Position numbers and translations under genes: made by a program. Source: JBQDBK01 sp052090825 (GTDB taxonomy: Bacteria > Bacillota > Clostridia > Tissierellales > Peptoniphilaceae). Taken from it: DNA of 64,000 nucleotides. Numbering within the stretch: position 1 is the first letter of the stretch; every line of letters begins with the position of its first letter. The stretch lies in contig JBQDBK010000008.1 of the NCBI GenBank assembly GCA_052090825.1, positions 1-64,000 of the forward strand, written 5' to 3'. A model generated the notes under the pieces. It made no database searches, had not been told where the DNA came from, and saw only the letters and a program-made list of their open reading frames with translations. Below are positions 8,910 to 16,401 of this stretch, piece by piece.

Positions 8910-9644
8910 TTAAACGCACATTCCTCCGTTTGGAGAAATTATTTGCCCTGTCATATAAGAATTTTTATCTGATATTAGGAATGAAACTAACTCAGCTATT
9001 TCTTTAGGCTGAGCCATTCTAAGCATAGGTATTTCTTGGCAAATAAGTTTTAAATCCTCATCTGTATAGCAGCTCATCATATCAGTATTCACACTTCCAG
9101 GAGCTATTGCATTTACCCTAATATTAGAAGGAGCAAATTCCAATGCAAGAGATTTTGTCATTGCTTCAATTGCACCTTTTGTAGCTGAGTAAGATACCTC
9201 GCAAGAAGCTCCATGAGAACCCCATATTGAAGAAAAGTTAAGTATAACTCCATTTTTTTGACTGAGCATATAGTCTATAGCACAGTGAATAGTGTTAAAG
9301 CTTCCATTAACATTTACATCGAATATATGTTGCCAATCTTCAAAGCTTAAGTCTTGAAATTGCCTTGTTTGTGAAATTGCAGAATTATTTATAAGTATAT
9401 CAACTCCACCAAAAATTTCTTCTATTTGCTTGAACATAGTTTTAACTTCTTTAATGCTGGACACATCAGCTTTTATAGTTAGACACTGGCATCCTTTTTT
9501 TTCGATTTCTTCTTTTAACAAAAGAGCTTCTTTTTTAGAAGAATTATAATTTAAAATTATATTATATTTATTTTCATCAGATAGCTTTTGGGCTATTGCT
9601 TTTCCAATTCCCCTAGCTGCTCCGGTAATAAGTACATTTTTCAT
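8910..9644 (-). CDS. Short-chain dehydrogenase/reductase (FabG/YmfI-like)
   Basis: NAD(P)H-dependent reductase of the classical SDR family, 244 residues. The cofactor motif is TGAARGIG (7-14). NNSA (86-89), the catalytic serine pair (138/139), Tyr152 and Lys156 (SYSATKG) are all present, and the C-terminus ends in the usual GQIISPNGG. It resembles FabG 3-oxoacyl-ACP reductases. The stretch SSIWGSHGASCEVSYS is closer to the YmfI type, which reduces the 5-aminopentanone modification on elongation factor P, so both roles are possible. It is first in an operon with the lipid kinase and has its own promoter. It is not part of a fatty-acid gene cluster here, which slightly favours a non-FabG role. 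Confidence 0.85.
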   Translation of the reverse strand: MKNVLITGAARGIGKAIAQKLSDENKYNIILNYNSSKKEALLLKEEIEKKGCQCLTIKADVSSIKEVKTMFKQIEEIFGGVDILINNSAISQTRQFQDLSFEDWQHIFDVNVNGSFNTIHCAIDYMLSQKNGVILNFSSIWGSHGASCEVSYSATKGAIEAMTKSLALEFAPSNIRVNAIAPGSVNTDMMSCYTDEDLKLICQEIPMLRMAQPKEIAELVSFLISDKNSYMTGQIISPNGGMCV

Positions 9645-9659
9645 TTAATCACCATTAAG

Positions 9660-9688
9660 ATTATATCTTAATTACTTAATAAAGTTAA
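9660..9688 (-). promoter_or_regulatory. Promoter of the reductase/lipid-kinase operon
   Basis: Reading the minus strand, TTAACT (-35; 9683-9688), a 17-bp spacer, and TATAAT (-10; 9660-9665), about 15 bases before the ATG of the reductase. Confidence 0.6.
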
Positions 9689-9692
9689 GAAA

Positions 9693-9732
9693 AATAATAA
9701 GCTATAGGGGTGTAAGTCTATAGCTTATTATT
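9693..9732 (-). terminator. Terminator of the bio operon
   Basis: A perfect 15-bp inverted repeat (9693-9707 with 9718-9732) and 10-base loop, followed on the minus strand by a T-run. It lies 20 bases beyond the bioA stop. Confidence 0.85.
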
Positions 9733-9751
9733 GGAAAAGTATTTAATTATA

Positions 9752-11104
9752 TCAATAAGGAAGTATTGCGTTTAGAGCTTTTTTCATTTTAGAAATCGCA
9801 CTATCAAGTTCTTCTTCTGTAATTATCAGAGGAGGATTAAAGTACAATACATTCCCTAATGGGCGTAGTAAAAGACCTTCTTTTAAGGCTTCTTTATATA
9901 TTTGATAACCTATTCTTAGCTTAGAATCAAAGGCTTCCTTGCTATCTTTGTCAATGACTAATTCAATAGCATTAATAAGACCAATATGTCTTATTTCACC
10001 TACATTTTTGTGATTACCAAACTCTTCTATTAATCTAGTATGAAGCCATTTTGCCTTGTCAGCATTATTCTCAATTATATTCTCATTTTCGAGTACATCT
10101 AAAACACCAAGGGCAGCAGAGCATCCTAGTGGATTTCCACTATAAGTATGAGAGTGCATAAAGGCTTTTTGGTCGTTGTATTCACTATAAAAAGCATTAT
10201 AGATTTCATCAGTTGTTATTGTTATTGCCATTGGCATATAGCCTCCAGTTAAACCTTTAGATATAGTCATTATGTCTGGTGAAATACCAGCGTGGTCTAC
10301 AGCAAAAAACTTACCTGTTCTACCAAAGCCTGTAGCTATTTCATCTGCTATTAAATGAACATTATATTTGTCGCATATTTTTCTAAGTTTTACTAAGTAT
10401 TCTGCTGGATATACCTTCATTCCAGCACTACCTTGTAGAAGTGGTTCAATTATGATTCCACAAGTTTCATTTCCATATTTTTCAAAATATTCTTCTGCAA
10501 ATTTAAAACATTCAGTATTACAAGTTTCTCTATTTTTATTAAAAGGACACCTATAGCAGTCTGGAGCTGGAACGTGGATTGTATCGATTAAGATAGGATT
10601 GTATATTTTAGCGTAAAGGTCCAAGCTACCTACACTAAGTGCGCCTATAGTTTCTCCATGATAGCCTTCACTTAAGCACATAAATTTTGTTTTATTTTTG
10701 TTGCCAGTTTGATAGTGATATTGAAAGCTTAATTTAAGAGCGCATTCAACAGCAGCAGAACCATTATCTGAAAAGTTAAACTTACTTAATCCACTAGGAA
10801 GATGTTTACTAAGTCTTTCGCAAAGCTCAATTGCTCCACGATGAGTAAAGTTTGCAAAAATAACATGTTCTATTTTGCCAAGTTGAGAAATAATTTTATT
10901 GTTTATAGTTTCATTTCTATGTCCTAAAAGGTTACACCACCAAGAACTAACTATATCTATGTAATCTTTACCTTCTGTGTCATAGAGCATAACTCCTTTA
11001 CCTTCTTCTATAACTATAGGTGGTAATTCCTCATAGTCCTTCATTTGAGAACAAGGATGCCAGACGTATTTTAAATCTTTTTCTTGTAATTCTTTAGTAT
11101 TCAT
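9752..11104 (-). CDS. bioA: Adenosylmethionine-8-amino-7-oxononanoate aminotransferase BioA
   Basis: PLP enzyme of biotin synthesis: transfers the amino group of S-adenosylmethionine to KAPA, giving diaminopelargonic acid for BioD. The PLP lysine is Lys283 (ISKGLTGGYMPMA); IADEIATGFGRTG is the conserved aspartate region; WHPCSQMKDY near the N-terminus is typical of BioA rather than other class III aminotransferases. A Cys-rich insert (Cys183, 186, 195, 199) could bind a metal. 450 residues is the usual length. Last gene of bioY-bioD-bioA; the ATG directly follows the bioD stop and has AAGGAG upstream. Genes for BioF, BioB and pimeloyl synthesis are not in the window. Confidence 0.95.
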   Translation of the reverse strand: MNTKELQEKDLKYVWHPCSQMKDYEELPPIVIEEGKGVMLYDTEGKDYIDIVSSWWCNLLGHRNETINNKIISQLGKIEHVIFANFTHRGAIELCERLSKHLPSGLSKFNFSDNGSAAVECALKLSFQYHYQTGNKNKTKFMCLSEGYHGETIGALSVGSLDLYAKIYNPILIDTIHVPAPDCYRCPFNKNRETCNTECFKFAEEYFEKYGNETCGIIIEPLLQGSAGMKVYPAEYLVKLRKICDKYNVHLIADEIATGFGRTGKFFAVDHAGISPDIMTISKGLTGGYMPMAITITTDEIYNAFYSEYNDQKAFMHSHTYSGNPLGCSAALGVLDVLENENIIENNADKAKWLHTRLIEEFGNHKNVGEIRHIGLINAIELVIDKDSKEAFDSKLRIGYQIYKEALKEGLLLRPLGNVLYFNPPLIITEEELDSAISKMKKALNAILPY

Positions 11105-11105
11105 T

Positions 11106-11792
11106 TTAAATCTCCTTAAAAATTTTCAATAATTTATCAATATCTATATCGAGCTTATCTTGATCCTTTTTTAAAGTTCCAATAACTTCTACTCCTGATA
11201 TAGTTTCTATCATTCTTAAATTATCTCTATGCATTAGCTCATTTTCATCAAAATTATTTAAAATTATTCCCTTAATTTCTATATTTTTATCCTGTAGATA
11301 GTGACTTGTTAAAACAGTATGGTTAATTGTACCAAGACCAGCATCAGCTATAACAAGTGTAGGTAAATTAAGTGTTTTAATAATATCTTCTAGTAGTATT
11401 TTTTCTTCATCAAAGACTATAGGGCATATAATTCCACCACTACCTTCAACGACAATATAGTCATATTTTTTAGAAAGATAGTTGAAGTCATCTTTTATTT
11501 TTTCTAGTTTAAGAGGGTTTCCTTCAATTTTACAAGCAAGATGGGGTGAGATTGCATTTTCATAAGTATAAGATACAAGACTAGAAGGATCTACAACTAT
11601 CCCAGCCATATCGCATACAAATTTTGCATCTCCTGGGATCAGTTTATTGTCTACTTTTTCAGCACCGCTAAGGGCTGCCTTATAATAAATTGCTTTTTTC
11701 TTTTCTTCTATTAGTTTTTTGAATATAAGTCCAGTGACATAGGTCTTTCCTATATCAGTATCTGTGCCAGTAATAAAAATAGATTTTGTCAT
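11106..11792 (-). CDS. bioD: Dethiobiotin synthetase BioD
   Basis: ATP-dependent carboxylation and ring closure of diaminopelargonic acid to dethiobiotin. The N-terminal P-loop is GTDTDIGKTYVTGL (8-21), with the TDxGKT form specific to BioD. YYKAALSG, VVEGSGGIICP and the nucleotide-site region near ILNNF are present. 228 residues is normal. It sits between bioY and bioA with a 2-base gap on each side, so the three genes form one message under the BirA-like operator upstream of bioY. Confidence 0.95.
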   Translation of the reverse strand: MTKSIFITGTDTDIGKTYVTGLIFKKLIEEKKKAIYYKAALSGAEKVDNKLIPGDAKFVCDMAGIVVDPSSLVSYTYENAISPHLACKIEGNPLKLEKIKDDFNYLSKKYDYIVVEGSGGIICPIVFDEEKILLEDIIKTLNLPTLVIADAGLGTINHTVLTSHYLQDKNIEIKGIILNNFDENELMHRDNLRMIETISGVEVIGTLKKDQDKLDIDIDKLLKIFKEI

Positions 11793-11794
11793 AA

Positions 11795-12355
11795 TTAACT
11801 CCTTAAATATTTAAAATTCAAAGCTTTAAGAACTTTTTCTCCAACTACAGCAGAAGCTATAGATAAAAATAAATCACCTGGTATAGCCAATAGAAAACAA
11901 TAGATAAATAGAAAATTTAAGTCTACAGGTGTTCCTAGGTAAAAATTTGAAATAAAGTAGAAATAGGCCATACCCAAAGTATAAACCACAGCCAAGTTTA
12001 TAAGTGAAGCAATAAGTAAGTTTTTAAATGTAATAGAATTATTTTCTATAAACTTTCCACCCACATAAGCTCCAAGTATAAAGCCTAATAAATAACCAAA
12101 GCTTGGCATAAATATGTAGGCTGGTCCACCTCCCCTTGTAAAAACTGGTAGCCCAATTAAGCCAAGTAAAACATATAGAGCTACACTACTTGCTCCAAGA
12201 ACACCTCCTAATATAATACCTGCAAGATTTGTAAATAGAAATTGTAGGGTAAAGGGTAGGTTGGGGATGGGAACTTGTATGTAAGCACCAATTGTTATAA
12301 GAGCCACAAATAAAGAGGCTCTAGTAAGATTTTGAATTGAAATTCTCTTATTCAA
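11795..12355 (-). CDS. bioY: Biotin ECF transporter substrate-binding subunit BioY
   Basis: A 186-residue integral membrane protein with about six helices, the S-component that captures biotin for an energy-coupling-factor transporter. Family signatures are visible: ARASLFVALITIGAYIQVPIP-type N-terminus (residues 11-31), PFTLQF, GLPVFTRGGGPAYI and the Gly-rich PSFGYLLGF. No EcfA/EcfT genes are in the window, so it would share a general ECF module. It starts at TTG with GAGAGG 8 bases upstream. First gene of bioYDA; its position behind the operator makes uptake and synthesis co-repressed by biotin through BirA. Confidence 0.93.
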   Translation of the reverse strand: MNKRISIQNLTRASLFVALITIGAYIQVPIPNLPFTLQFLFTNLAGIILGGVLGASSVALYVLLGLIGLPVFTRGGGPAYIFMPSFGYLLGFILGAYVGGKFIENNSITFKNLLIASLINLAVVYTLGMAYFYFISNFYLGTPVDLNFLFIYCFLLAIPGDLFLSIASAVVGEKVLKALNFKYLRS

Positions 12356-12398
12356 ATAATTAACCTCTCTTTCAAATAATTATTGTAATTCTTTTAAA

Positions 12399-12427
12399 AG
12401 TATAGCAAGTCAAAAGAATATTGTCAA
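12399..12427 (-). promoter_or_regulatory. bioYDA promoter
   Basis: On the minus strand, TTGACA (12422-12427), a 17-bp spacer and TATACT (12399-12404), a near-consensus sigma-A promoter about 45 bases before bioY. Confidence 0.85.
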
Positions 12428-12453
12428 TTATAATAAGTAGAAAAGTTAACAAT
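12420..12453 (-). promoter_or_regulatory. BirA operator overlapping the bioYDA -35
   Basis: Two inverted half-sites, ATTGTCAAT (12420-12428) and GTTAACAAT (12445-12453), spaced 16 bp, match the known Firmicute BirA operator form ATTGTTAAC-N15/16-GTTAACAAT with two mismatches in one half. The left half contains the -35 hexamer, so a bound BirA dimer would block RNA polymerase. A BirA with a DNA-binding domain is encoded at 53081-54061. Confidence 0.8.
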
Positions 12454-12498
12454 AAAAAATAGTGAAGTTAATTTAAATTAACTTCACTATTTTTTATT
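12451..12498 (-). terminator. Terminator of the osmoprotectant transporter operon
   Basis: A perfect 48-bp palindrome ending in A- and T-runs just past the last permease gene. Its distal end touches the BirA operator half-site, so terminator and operator share three bases. Confidence 0.85.
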
Positions 12499-12508
12499 TA
12501 CTATATTT

Positions 12509-13159
12509 TTAAGGTTTAATAGTATAAGACTTCGGAGCAAGTTTTTTTTCTACCATACCAAGAAGTAAATCAGCAAGAATAGCCATAATTGCTGTAGGAA
12601 TAGCTCCTGCTAGAACTATAGCTTGGCCATTGGCAACATTAACTCCTCTTGAGATAATATCTCCCAATCCACCAGCTCCTATAAAAGTACCGATTGCAGT
12701 AACTCCTATTGCAACAACAAGAGCGTTTCTTATACCACCCATTATAACTGATAGACTAAGAGGAATTTCTACTTTAAATATACTTTGCATTCTAGTCATT
12801 CCCATACCTTTTGAGGCATCTATTATTTCAGGTCTTATAGCATTTATACCAGTAGTAGTATTTTTTACAATTGGTAATATGCTATATAAGAATACAGCTA
12901 TAATAACTGTGTTAGATCCTATCCCCAATCCAAGCATTAAAATTGCTAACATAGCAAGAGATGGGACTGTTTGTAGAACATTTGCAAAACCAATTACTAC
13001 ACTTGATAATTTATACTTTCTAGAAATAAGAAAACCCAAGGGAATTCCAATTATGGCAGCTAATAAAACTCCATATATTGAAATTAAAAAGTGTTTTAAA
13101 AATTGTTCAAGTACATAGGAGCCATTAATTGTATAATAAGTTATAAACTCTTTAATCAT
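12509..13159 (-). CDS. Osmoprotectant ABC transporter permease (OpuCD-like)
   Basis: Integral membrane permease, 216 residues, about five to six helices, of the glycine betaine/carnitine/choline (OpuB/OpuC/ProW) family. The cytoplasmic loop that contacts the ATPase is visible as EIIDASKGMGMTRMQSIFKVEIPL, quoted by its ends (about residues 111-134), followed by GGLGDIISRG. It pairs with a second, similar permease at 14076. Last gene of a four-gene minus-strand operon; its ATG overlaps the stop of the binding protein gene by 4 bases. The likely job is uptake of compatible solutes under osmotic stress. Confidence 0.88.
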   Translation of the reverse strand: MIKEFITYYTINGSYVLEQFLKHFLISIYGVLLAAIIGIPLGFLISRKYKLSSVVIGFANVLQTVPSLAMLAILMLGLGIGSNTVIIAVFLYSILPIVKNTTTGINAIRPEIIDASKGMGMTRMQSIFKVEIPLSLSVIMGGIRNALVVAIGVTAIGTFIGAGGLGDIISRGVNVANGQAIVLAGAIPTAIMAILADLLLGMVEKKLAPKSYTIKP

Positions 13160-14079
13160 AAGTTCACCTCATTTCTGAAATAGTCATGTTCTTCTAAAAA
13201 GTTTTTAGCAATATTAGTTGGCTCTATTAAGTCTTCATCACTTTCTTTATTCATTTTTTGCATATCTTCAGAGCTGATTTTTCCTTCTAGACTTTTAAAG
13301 ACGGTATCTAGTTCTGGATACTTTTCAATTAGAGCCTTAGTTGCTACTGGAGAGCAGTCATAAGGAGGAAATAGCCTTAAATCGTCTTGTAAAGTTTGTA
13401 GACCATAAGAGTTAATTCTTCCATCAGTTGAATAACCTAAAACCACATCCATACCGCCATTATTAATAGCTGAATAAACTAGACCTATTTCCATAGGATA
13501 AATATTTTCAAAGGAGAATCCATATAAGCTTTTAAAGCCTTCATATCCATCACCTGGTCTTTGAAGCCAACTAGTATCAACGCCAACTTTAAGGCTATCT
13601 TTTAATTTTGATAAGTCAGACACCTTAGTAAGATTATGTTCTTTAGCAAAATCTTTTTTTACCATAAAAGCATAGGTATTTTCAAAACCATAAGATTCAT
13701 ACCAGATTCGATCATATCTTTTTAGGTATTCTTCTTGAACTTGCTTTAAGGCTTCCTTAGGATCTTTTAAGGGTTCTAAACCTAACTCTCCTGTAAGAGA
13801 AGTACCAGTATACATACCACCACTAACATTAACATCTTCTTTTAGCATGGCTGTATGAATAAGGGTAGTGGAACCTAAATTGTTAACTAGGGTAACTCTT
13901 AAATCAGTATGTTCTTCTATCATTTGTTTTAATATTTCTGATAAAATTTGTCTCTCAGAAGTATTACCAGAGGCTATTACTACTTCGTTTTTTGTACTTC
14001 CACCTACTCCGGGAAGAGAACAAGCACAAAGAGTAATTACAGAAATAAATAATATAAAAATTTTCTTTATATTTTTCAT
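13156..14079 (-). CDS. Osmoprotectant-binding lipoprotein (OpuCC-like)
   Basis: Extracellular substrate-binding subunit, 307 residues, held to the membrane by a lipid: signal peptide with CAC lipobox at about residues 18-20. The mature part begins like the OpuAC/OpuCC family (VVIASGNTSERQILSEILKQM), and carries the ligand-pocket region YTGTSLTGELGL and VDTSWLQRPGDGYEG. These aromatic residues would stack around a quaternary amine. Both ends overlap the neighbouring permease genes by 4 bases, so expression of the subunits is coupled. Substrate (betaine, carnitine or choline) cannot be chosen from sequence alone. Confidence 0.88.
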   Translation of the reverse strand: MKNIKKIFILFISVITLCACSLPGVGGSTKNEVVIASGNTSERQILSEILKQMIEEHTDLRVTLVNNLGSTTLIHTAMLKEDVNVSGGMYTGTSLTGELGLEPLKDPKEALKQVQEEYLKRYDRIWYESYGFENTYAFMVKKDFAKEHNLTKVSDLSKLKDSLKVGVDTSWLQRPGDGYEGFKSLYGFSFENIYPMEIGLVYSAINNGGMDVVLGYSTDGRINSYGLQTLQDDLRLFPPYDCSPVATKALIEKYPELDTVFKSLEGKISSEDMQKMNKESDEDLIEPTNIAKNFLEEHDYFRNEVNL

Positions 14080-14711
14080 TTTACACCTCCGCTAATTTTG
14101 TTTGGAGAAAGCTTAACTTCCAACTTGCCTAATAAGAAGTCTGTTAAAAGTGCCATTGCAGTTACAGGTATAGTACCCCAAATTATCATCTCGGGGATAT
14201 AATTGTTAAGTCCTGTAAATATAAAATCTCCAAGTCCACCAGCTCCTATATATGAAGCTAGAGTTGTCCATGCAAGCACATAAACAGCACTTAATCTAAT
14301 TCCAGACATTATAACTGGAGTGGCTAGTGGGATTTTAACCTTAAATAATCTTTGTTTAGGAGTCATGCCCATCCCCTTAGCAGCATCAACTATATTAGGA
14401 TTTACACCATCGATTCCCAAATAAGTATTTCTAAGAATTGGCAATAGGGAATATATAAAAAGTGCAACTATAGCTGGGACCTTACCTACACCTATTATTG
14501 TCATAAGAGATAGTAGAGCAAATGAAGGTATAGTCTGTAATATAGAGGCTATAGCCATTACAACTGTTGCAGAAGTTTTAGATTTAGATATTAAAATTCC
14601 AATAGGGACAGCAAATAAAATGCCTAAAAGTAAGGCTATTGATGCGATATATAAATGTTCTCCAGATTTTGAAAGTATTTCTAAATAATTTTCACTTAAA
14701 TAGTTAATCAT
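14076..14711 (-). CDS. Osmoprotectant ABC transporter permease (OpuCB-like)
   Basis: Second permease of the OpuC-type system, 211 residues. The EAA-like loop reads VDAAKGMGMTPKQRLFKVKI and is followed by GGLGDFIFTG, closely parallel to the other permease at 12509. The start chosen is the ATG at 14711, with AAGGGTG 5 bases upstream; the in-frame GTG at 14720 lies inside that site. It overlaps the 3' end of the ATPase gene by 8 bases. Together the two permeases would form a heterodimeric membrane channel. Confidence 0.88.
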   Translation of the reverse strand: MINYLSENYLEILSKSGEHLYIASIALLLGILFAVPIGILISKSKTSATVVMAIASILQTIPSFALLSLMTIIGVGKVPAIVALFIYSLLPILRNTYLGIDGVNPNIVDAAKGMGMTPKQRLFKVKIPLATPVIMSGIRLSAVYVLAWTTLASYIGAGGLGDFIFTGLNNYIPEMIIWGTIPVTAMALLTDFLLGKLEVKLSPNKISGGVK

Positions 14712-15909
14712 TAGAATCACCCTTCGCTTCTTTTGTAAGCATTTTTAATTCTTCTGAAGAAGCTAGTTCAGATTCTTCTAGAATATCTTCTTCTGGGTCA
14801 GACCATATGTTGTCATAAATGGTATCAACTATAGAGGCTCTGGTTAATATTCCTTTTAATTTTCTCTCATTATTTATAACGGCTAGATTTTTAACTTTAA
14901 GTTTATGAAATTTATGAATTGCTTCAATGATTTTAGTATCGTTATATATAGGCTCTGGATCTTTCATAATTTCTTTGACTTTAAGCGGATTCTTTCCTTC
15001 CTTACCTAGGTCAAATATATCAACATATCCTTTTAGAGTATTTGTACTGTCTGTAATGTATAAGGTGTCAACTCTTTTTTCTCTCATTAGTTTTATAGCA
15101 TCATAAACTGAGCTATCTTCCACTATAGAAATAGGATTTTCATTCATAATTGTCTCTACAGTATTATAAGAAGTTTTGGCTTCATTTAATTTCTCTTCAC
15201 CTAAGAGTTCTTTAACATAATCATTAGCAGGATTTTTTAATATATTTTCCGGACTATCTGCTTGTATAACTTTCCCTTCGCTCATAATTATTATTTTATC
15301 AGCTAAATTTAAGGCTTCATCCATATCGTGAGTTACAAAAACTATAGTTTTACCTAGCTCTTTTTGTAATCTTTTTACAAGTTGTTGCAAAGAATCACGA
15401 GTAATAGGATCAAGAGCTCCAAAAGGTTCATCCATTAAAATAATATCTTGATCAGCAGCTAAGGCTCTTAATACGCCCACTCTTTGTTGTTGTCCTCCTG
15501 ATAATTCTGAAGGATACCTATCCAAGTAAGAAGTTGGTAAATCTACTATTTTAATTAGATTTTCTGCTATTGGTCTAAGTTTGCTTTCGTCCCAATTAAG
15601 TAGCTTAGGAACCATTATTATATTTTCATAAATGGTCATGTGAGGCATAAGACCTATTTGCTGAATTACATATCCTATTTTTCTTCTAAGTTCTACTGGG
15701 TTTTGTTTTGATATGGGGGTACCATCAATGGATATTTCTCCTTTAGTAGGTTCAGTCATCCTGTTAATCATTCTCATGCAAGTTGTTTTTCCCGATCCTG
15801 AAGTGCCAATAAAACATGCAAATTCTTTGTCTTTAATAGTTATATTTACATCTTCGCATGCAATTTGGTTACCAGGATATATTTTTGAAACATTTTTAAA
15901 TTCTATCAT
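14704..15909 (-). CDS. Osmoprotectant ABC transporter ATPase with two CBS domains (OpuCA-like)
   Basis: ATP-hydrolysing subunit, 401 residues. The ABC domain (about 1-240) has Walker A GTSGSGKT, signature LSGGQQQRVG, Walker B ILMDEPFGALD and the H-loop FVTHDMDEA. Two CBS domains follow (about 250-370; IMNENPISIVEDSSVYDAIK, IMKDPEPIYNDTKIIEAIHK). In relatives such as OpuA the CBS pair senses ionic strength or cyclic di-AMP and gates transport. First gene of the operon, with GGAAGG upstream of its ATG. Marks the cluster as the OpuC/OpuB type rather than a methionine or polyamine importer. Confidence 0.9.
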   Translation of the reverse strand: MIEFKNVSKIYPGNQIACEDVNITIKDKEFACFIGTSGSGKTTCMRMINRMTEPTKGEISIDGTPISKQNPVELRRKIGYVIQQIGLMPHMTIYENIIMVPKLLNWDESKLRPIAENLIKIVDLPTSYLDRYPSELSGGQQQRVGVLRALAADQDIILMDEPFGALDPITRDSLQQLVKRLQKELGKTIVFVTHDMDEALNLADKIIIMSEGKVIQADSPENILKNPANDYVKELLGEEKLNEAKTSYNTVETIMNENPISIVEDSSVYDAIKLMREKRVDTLYITDSTNTLKGYVDIFDLGKEGKNPLKVKEIMKDPEPIYNDTKIIEAIHKFHKLKVKNLAVINNERKLKGILTRASIVDTIYDNIWSDPEEDILEESELASSEELKMLTKEAKGDSND

Positions 15910-15962
15910 AGTGCATCGCCTTCCTTTCTTAATATATATTATTAATATTAAAACTTAAAAGA

Positions 15963-15989
15963 AAAGAGAACTTTTATTCAGTCCTCTTT
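15963..15989 (-). terminator. Terminator of the copZ-like gene
   Basis: A 9-bp stem with one G-U pair on the minus-strand RNA (15981-15989 with 15963-15971), 9-base loop containing the stop codon, then a T-rich tail. Confidence 0.6.
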
Positions 15990-16196
15990 ATCTTCTATAG
16001 AATCAACTTTATAACCAGCTTTTTCGATTGCTTCTATTAAGTTTTTTTCTTCTAAATCTTGACCTTCAACTATAGCTCTTTTTTTAAATAAAGAAACTTT
16101 AACATCATTAACATTATTTAAATCTTCTAATGACTTTTTAACATGAGCTGAGCAATTTTCACAACTCATACCACTAATATTTACTATTTTTTTCAT
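15978..16196 (-). CDS. CopZ-like heavy-metal-associated domain protein
   Basis: A 72-residue single HMA domain. The metal-binding motif is MSCENCSAHV (about residues 9-18) with the CxxC pair, and the fold continues with the usual EAIEKAGYKV. Such proteins carry Cu(I) to a P-type ATPase or other target in the cytoplasm. The start is the ATG at 16196 behind GGAGGAATCTGT; an upstream in-frame start at 16226 would read through that site. No copper ATPase or CsoR/CopY gene is nearby, so this is an orphan chaperone, transcribed away from the aconitase X operon. Confidence 0.85.
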   Translation of the reverse strand: MKKIVNISGMSCENCSAHVKKSLEDLNNVNDVKVSLFKKRAIVEGQDLEEKNLIEAIEKAGYKVDSIEDKED

Positions 16197-16316
16197 ACAG
16201 ATTCCTCCTTTTTTATCTATACCCATTATTTCAAGTATTTAATAAATATATAAATATTTTTATTGAATTGATATTTAATTTATTGCAATATTAAAATAAT
16301 TAATTAATAAAAAAGC

Positions 16317-16352
16317 TTGACATAGAAGTATACCGGTAGTATACTTCTATGT
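16317..16352 (+). promoter_or_regulatory. Aconitase X operon promoter with 14-bp inverted repeat operator
   Basis: TTGACA (16317-16322), 17-bp spacer, TATACT (16340-16345): a near-perfect sigma-A promoter. A perfect inverted repeat with 14-bp arms (16320-16333 and 16339-16352) and spacer CGGTA spans from the -35 to beyond the -10. Each arm ends in GTATAC, and the two GTATAC centres are 11 bp apart, one helical turn. Short palindromes of this kind are bound by GntR/FCD regulators, and one is encoded at the end of the operon. A role for the divergent copZ-like gene is not excluded. Confidence 0.8.
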
Positions 16353-16401
16353 AAGAAAACGTAGTCATTGATTTCACAAAGGTTAGATTAGGAGGAGTAG
16401 A

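Noticed and set aside
12630..13118. A 162-codon plus-strand frame antisense to the osmoprotectant permease
   Set aside because: It mirrors a real membrane protein gene on the other strand, and its composition follows from that gene.
16320..16352. Rho-independent terminator for the copZ-like side
   Set aside because: The inverted repeat has no T-run and instead contains a full promoter, so an operator is the better reading.
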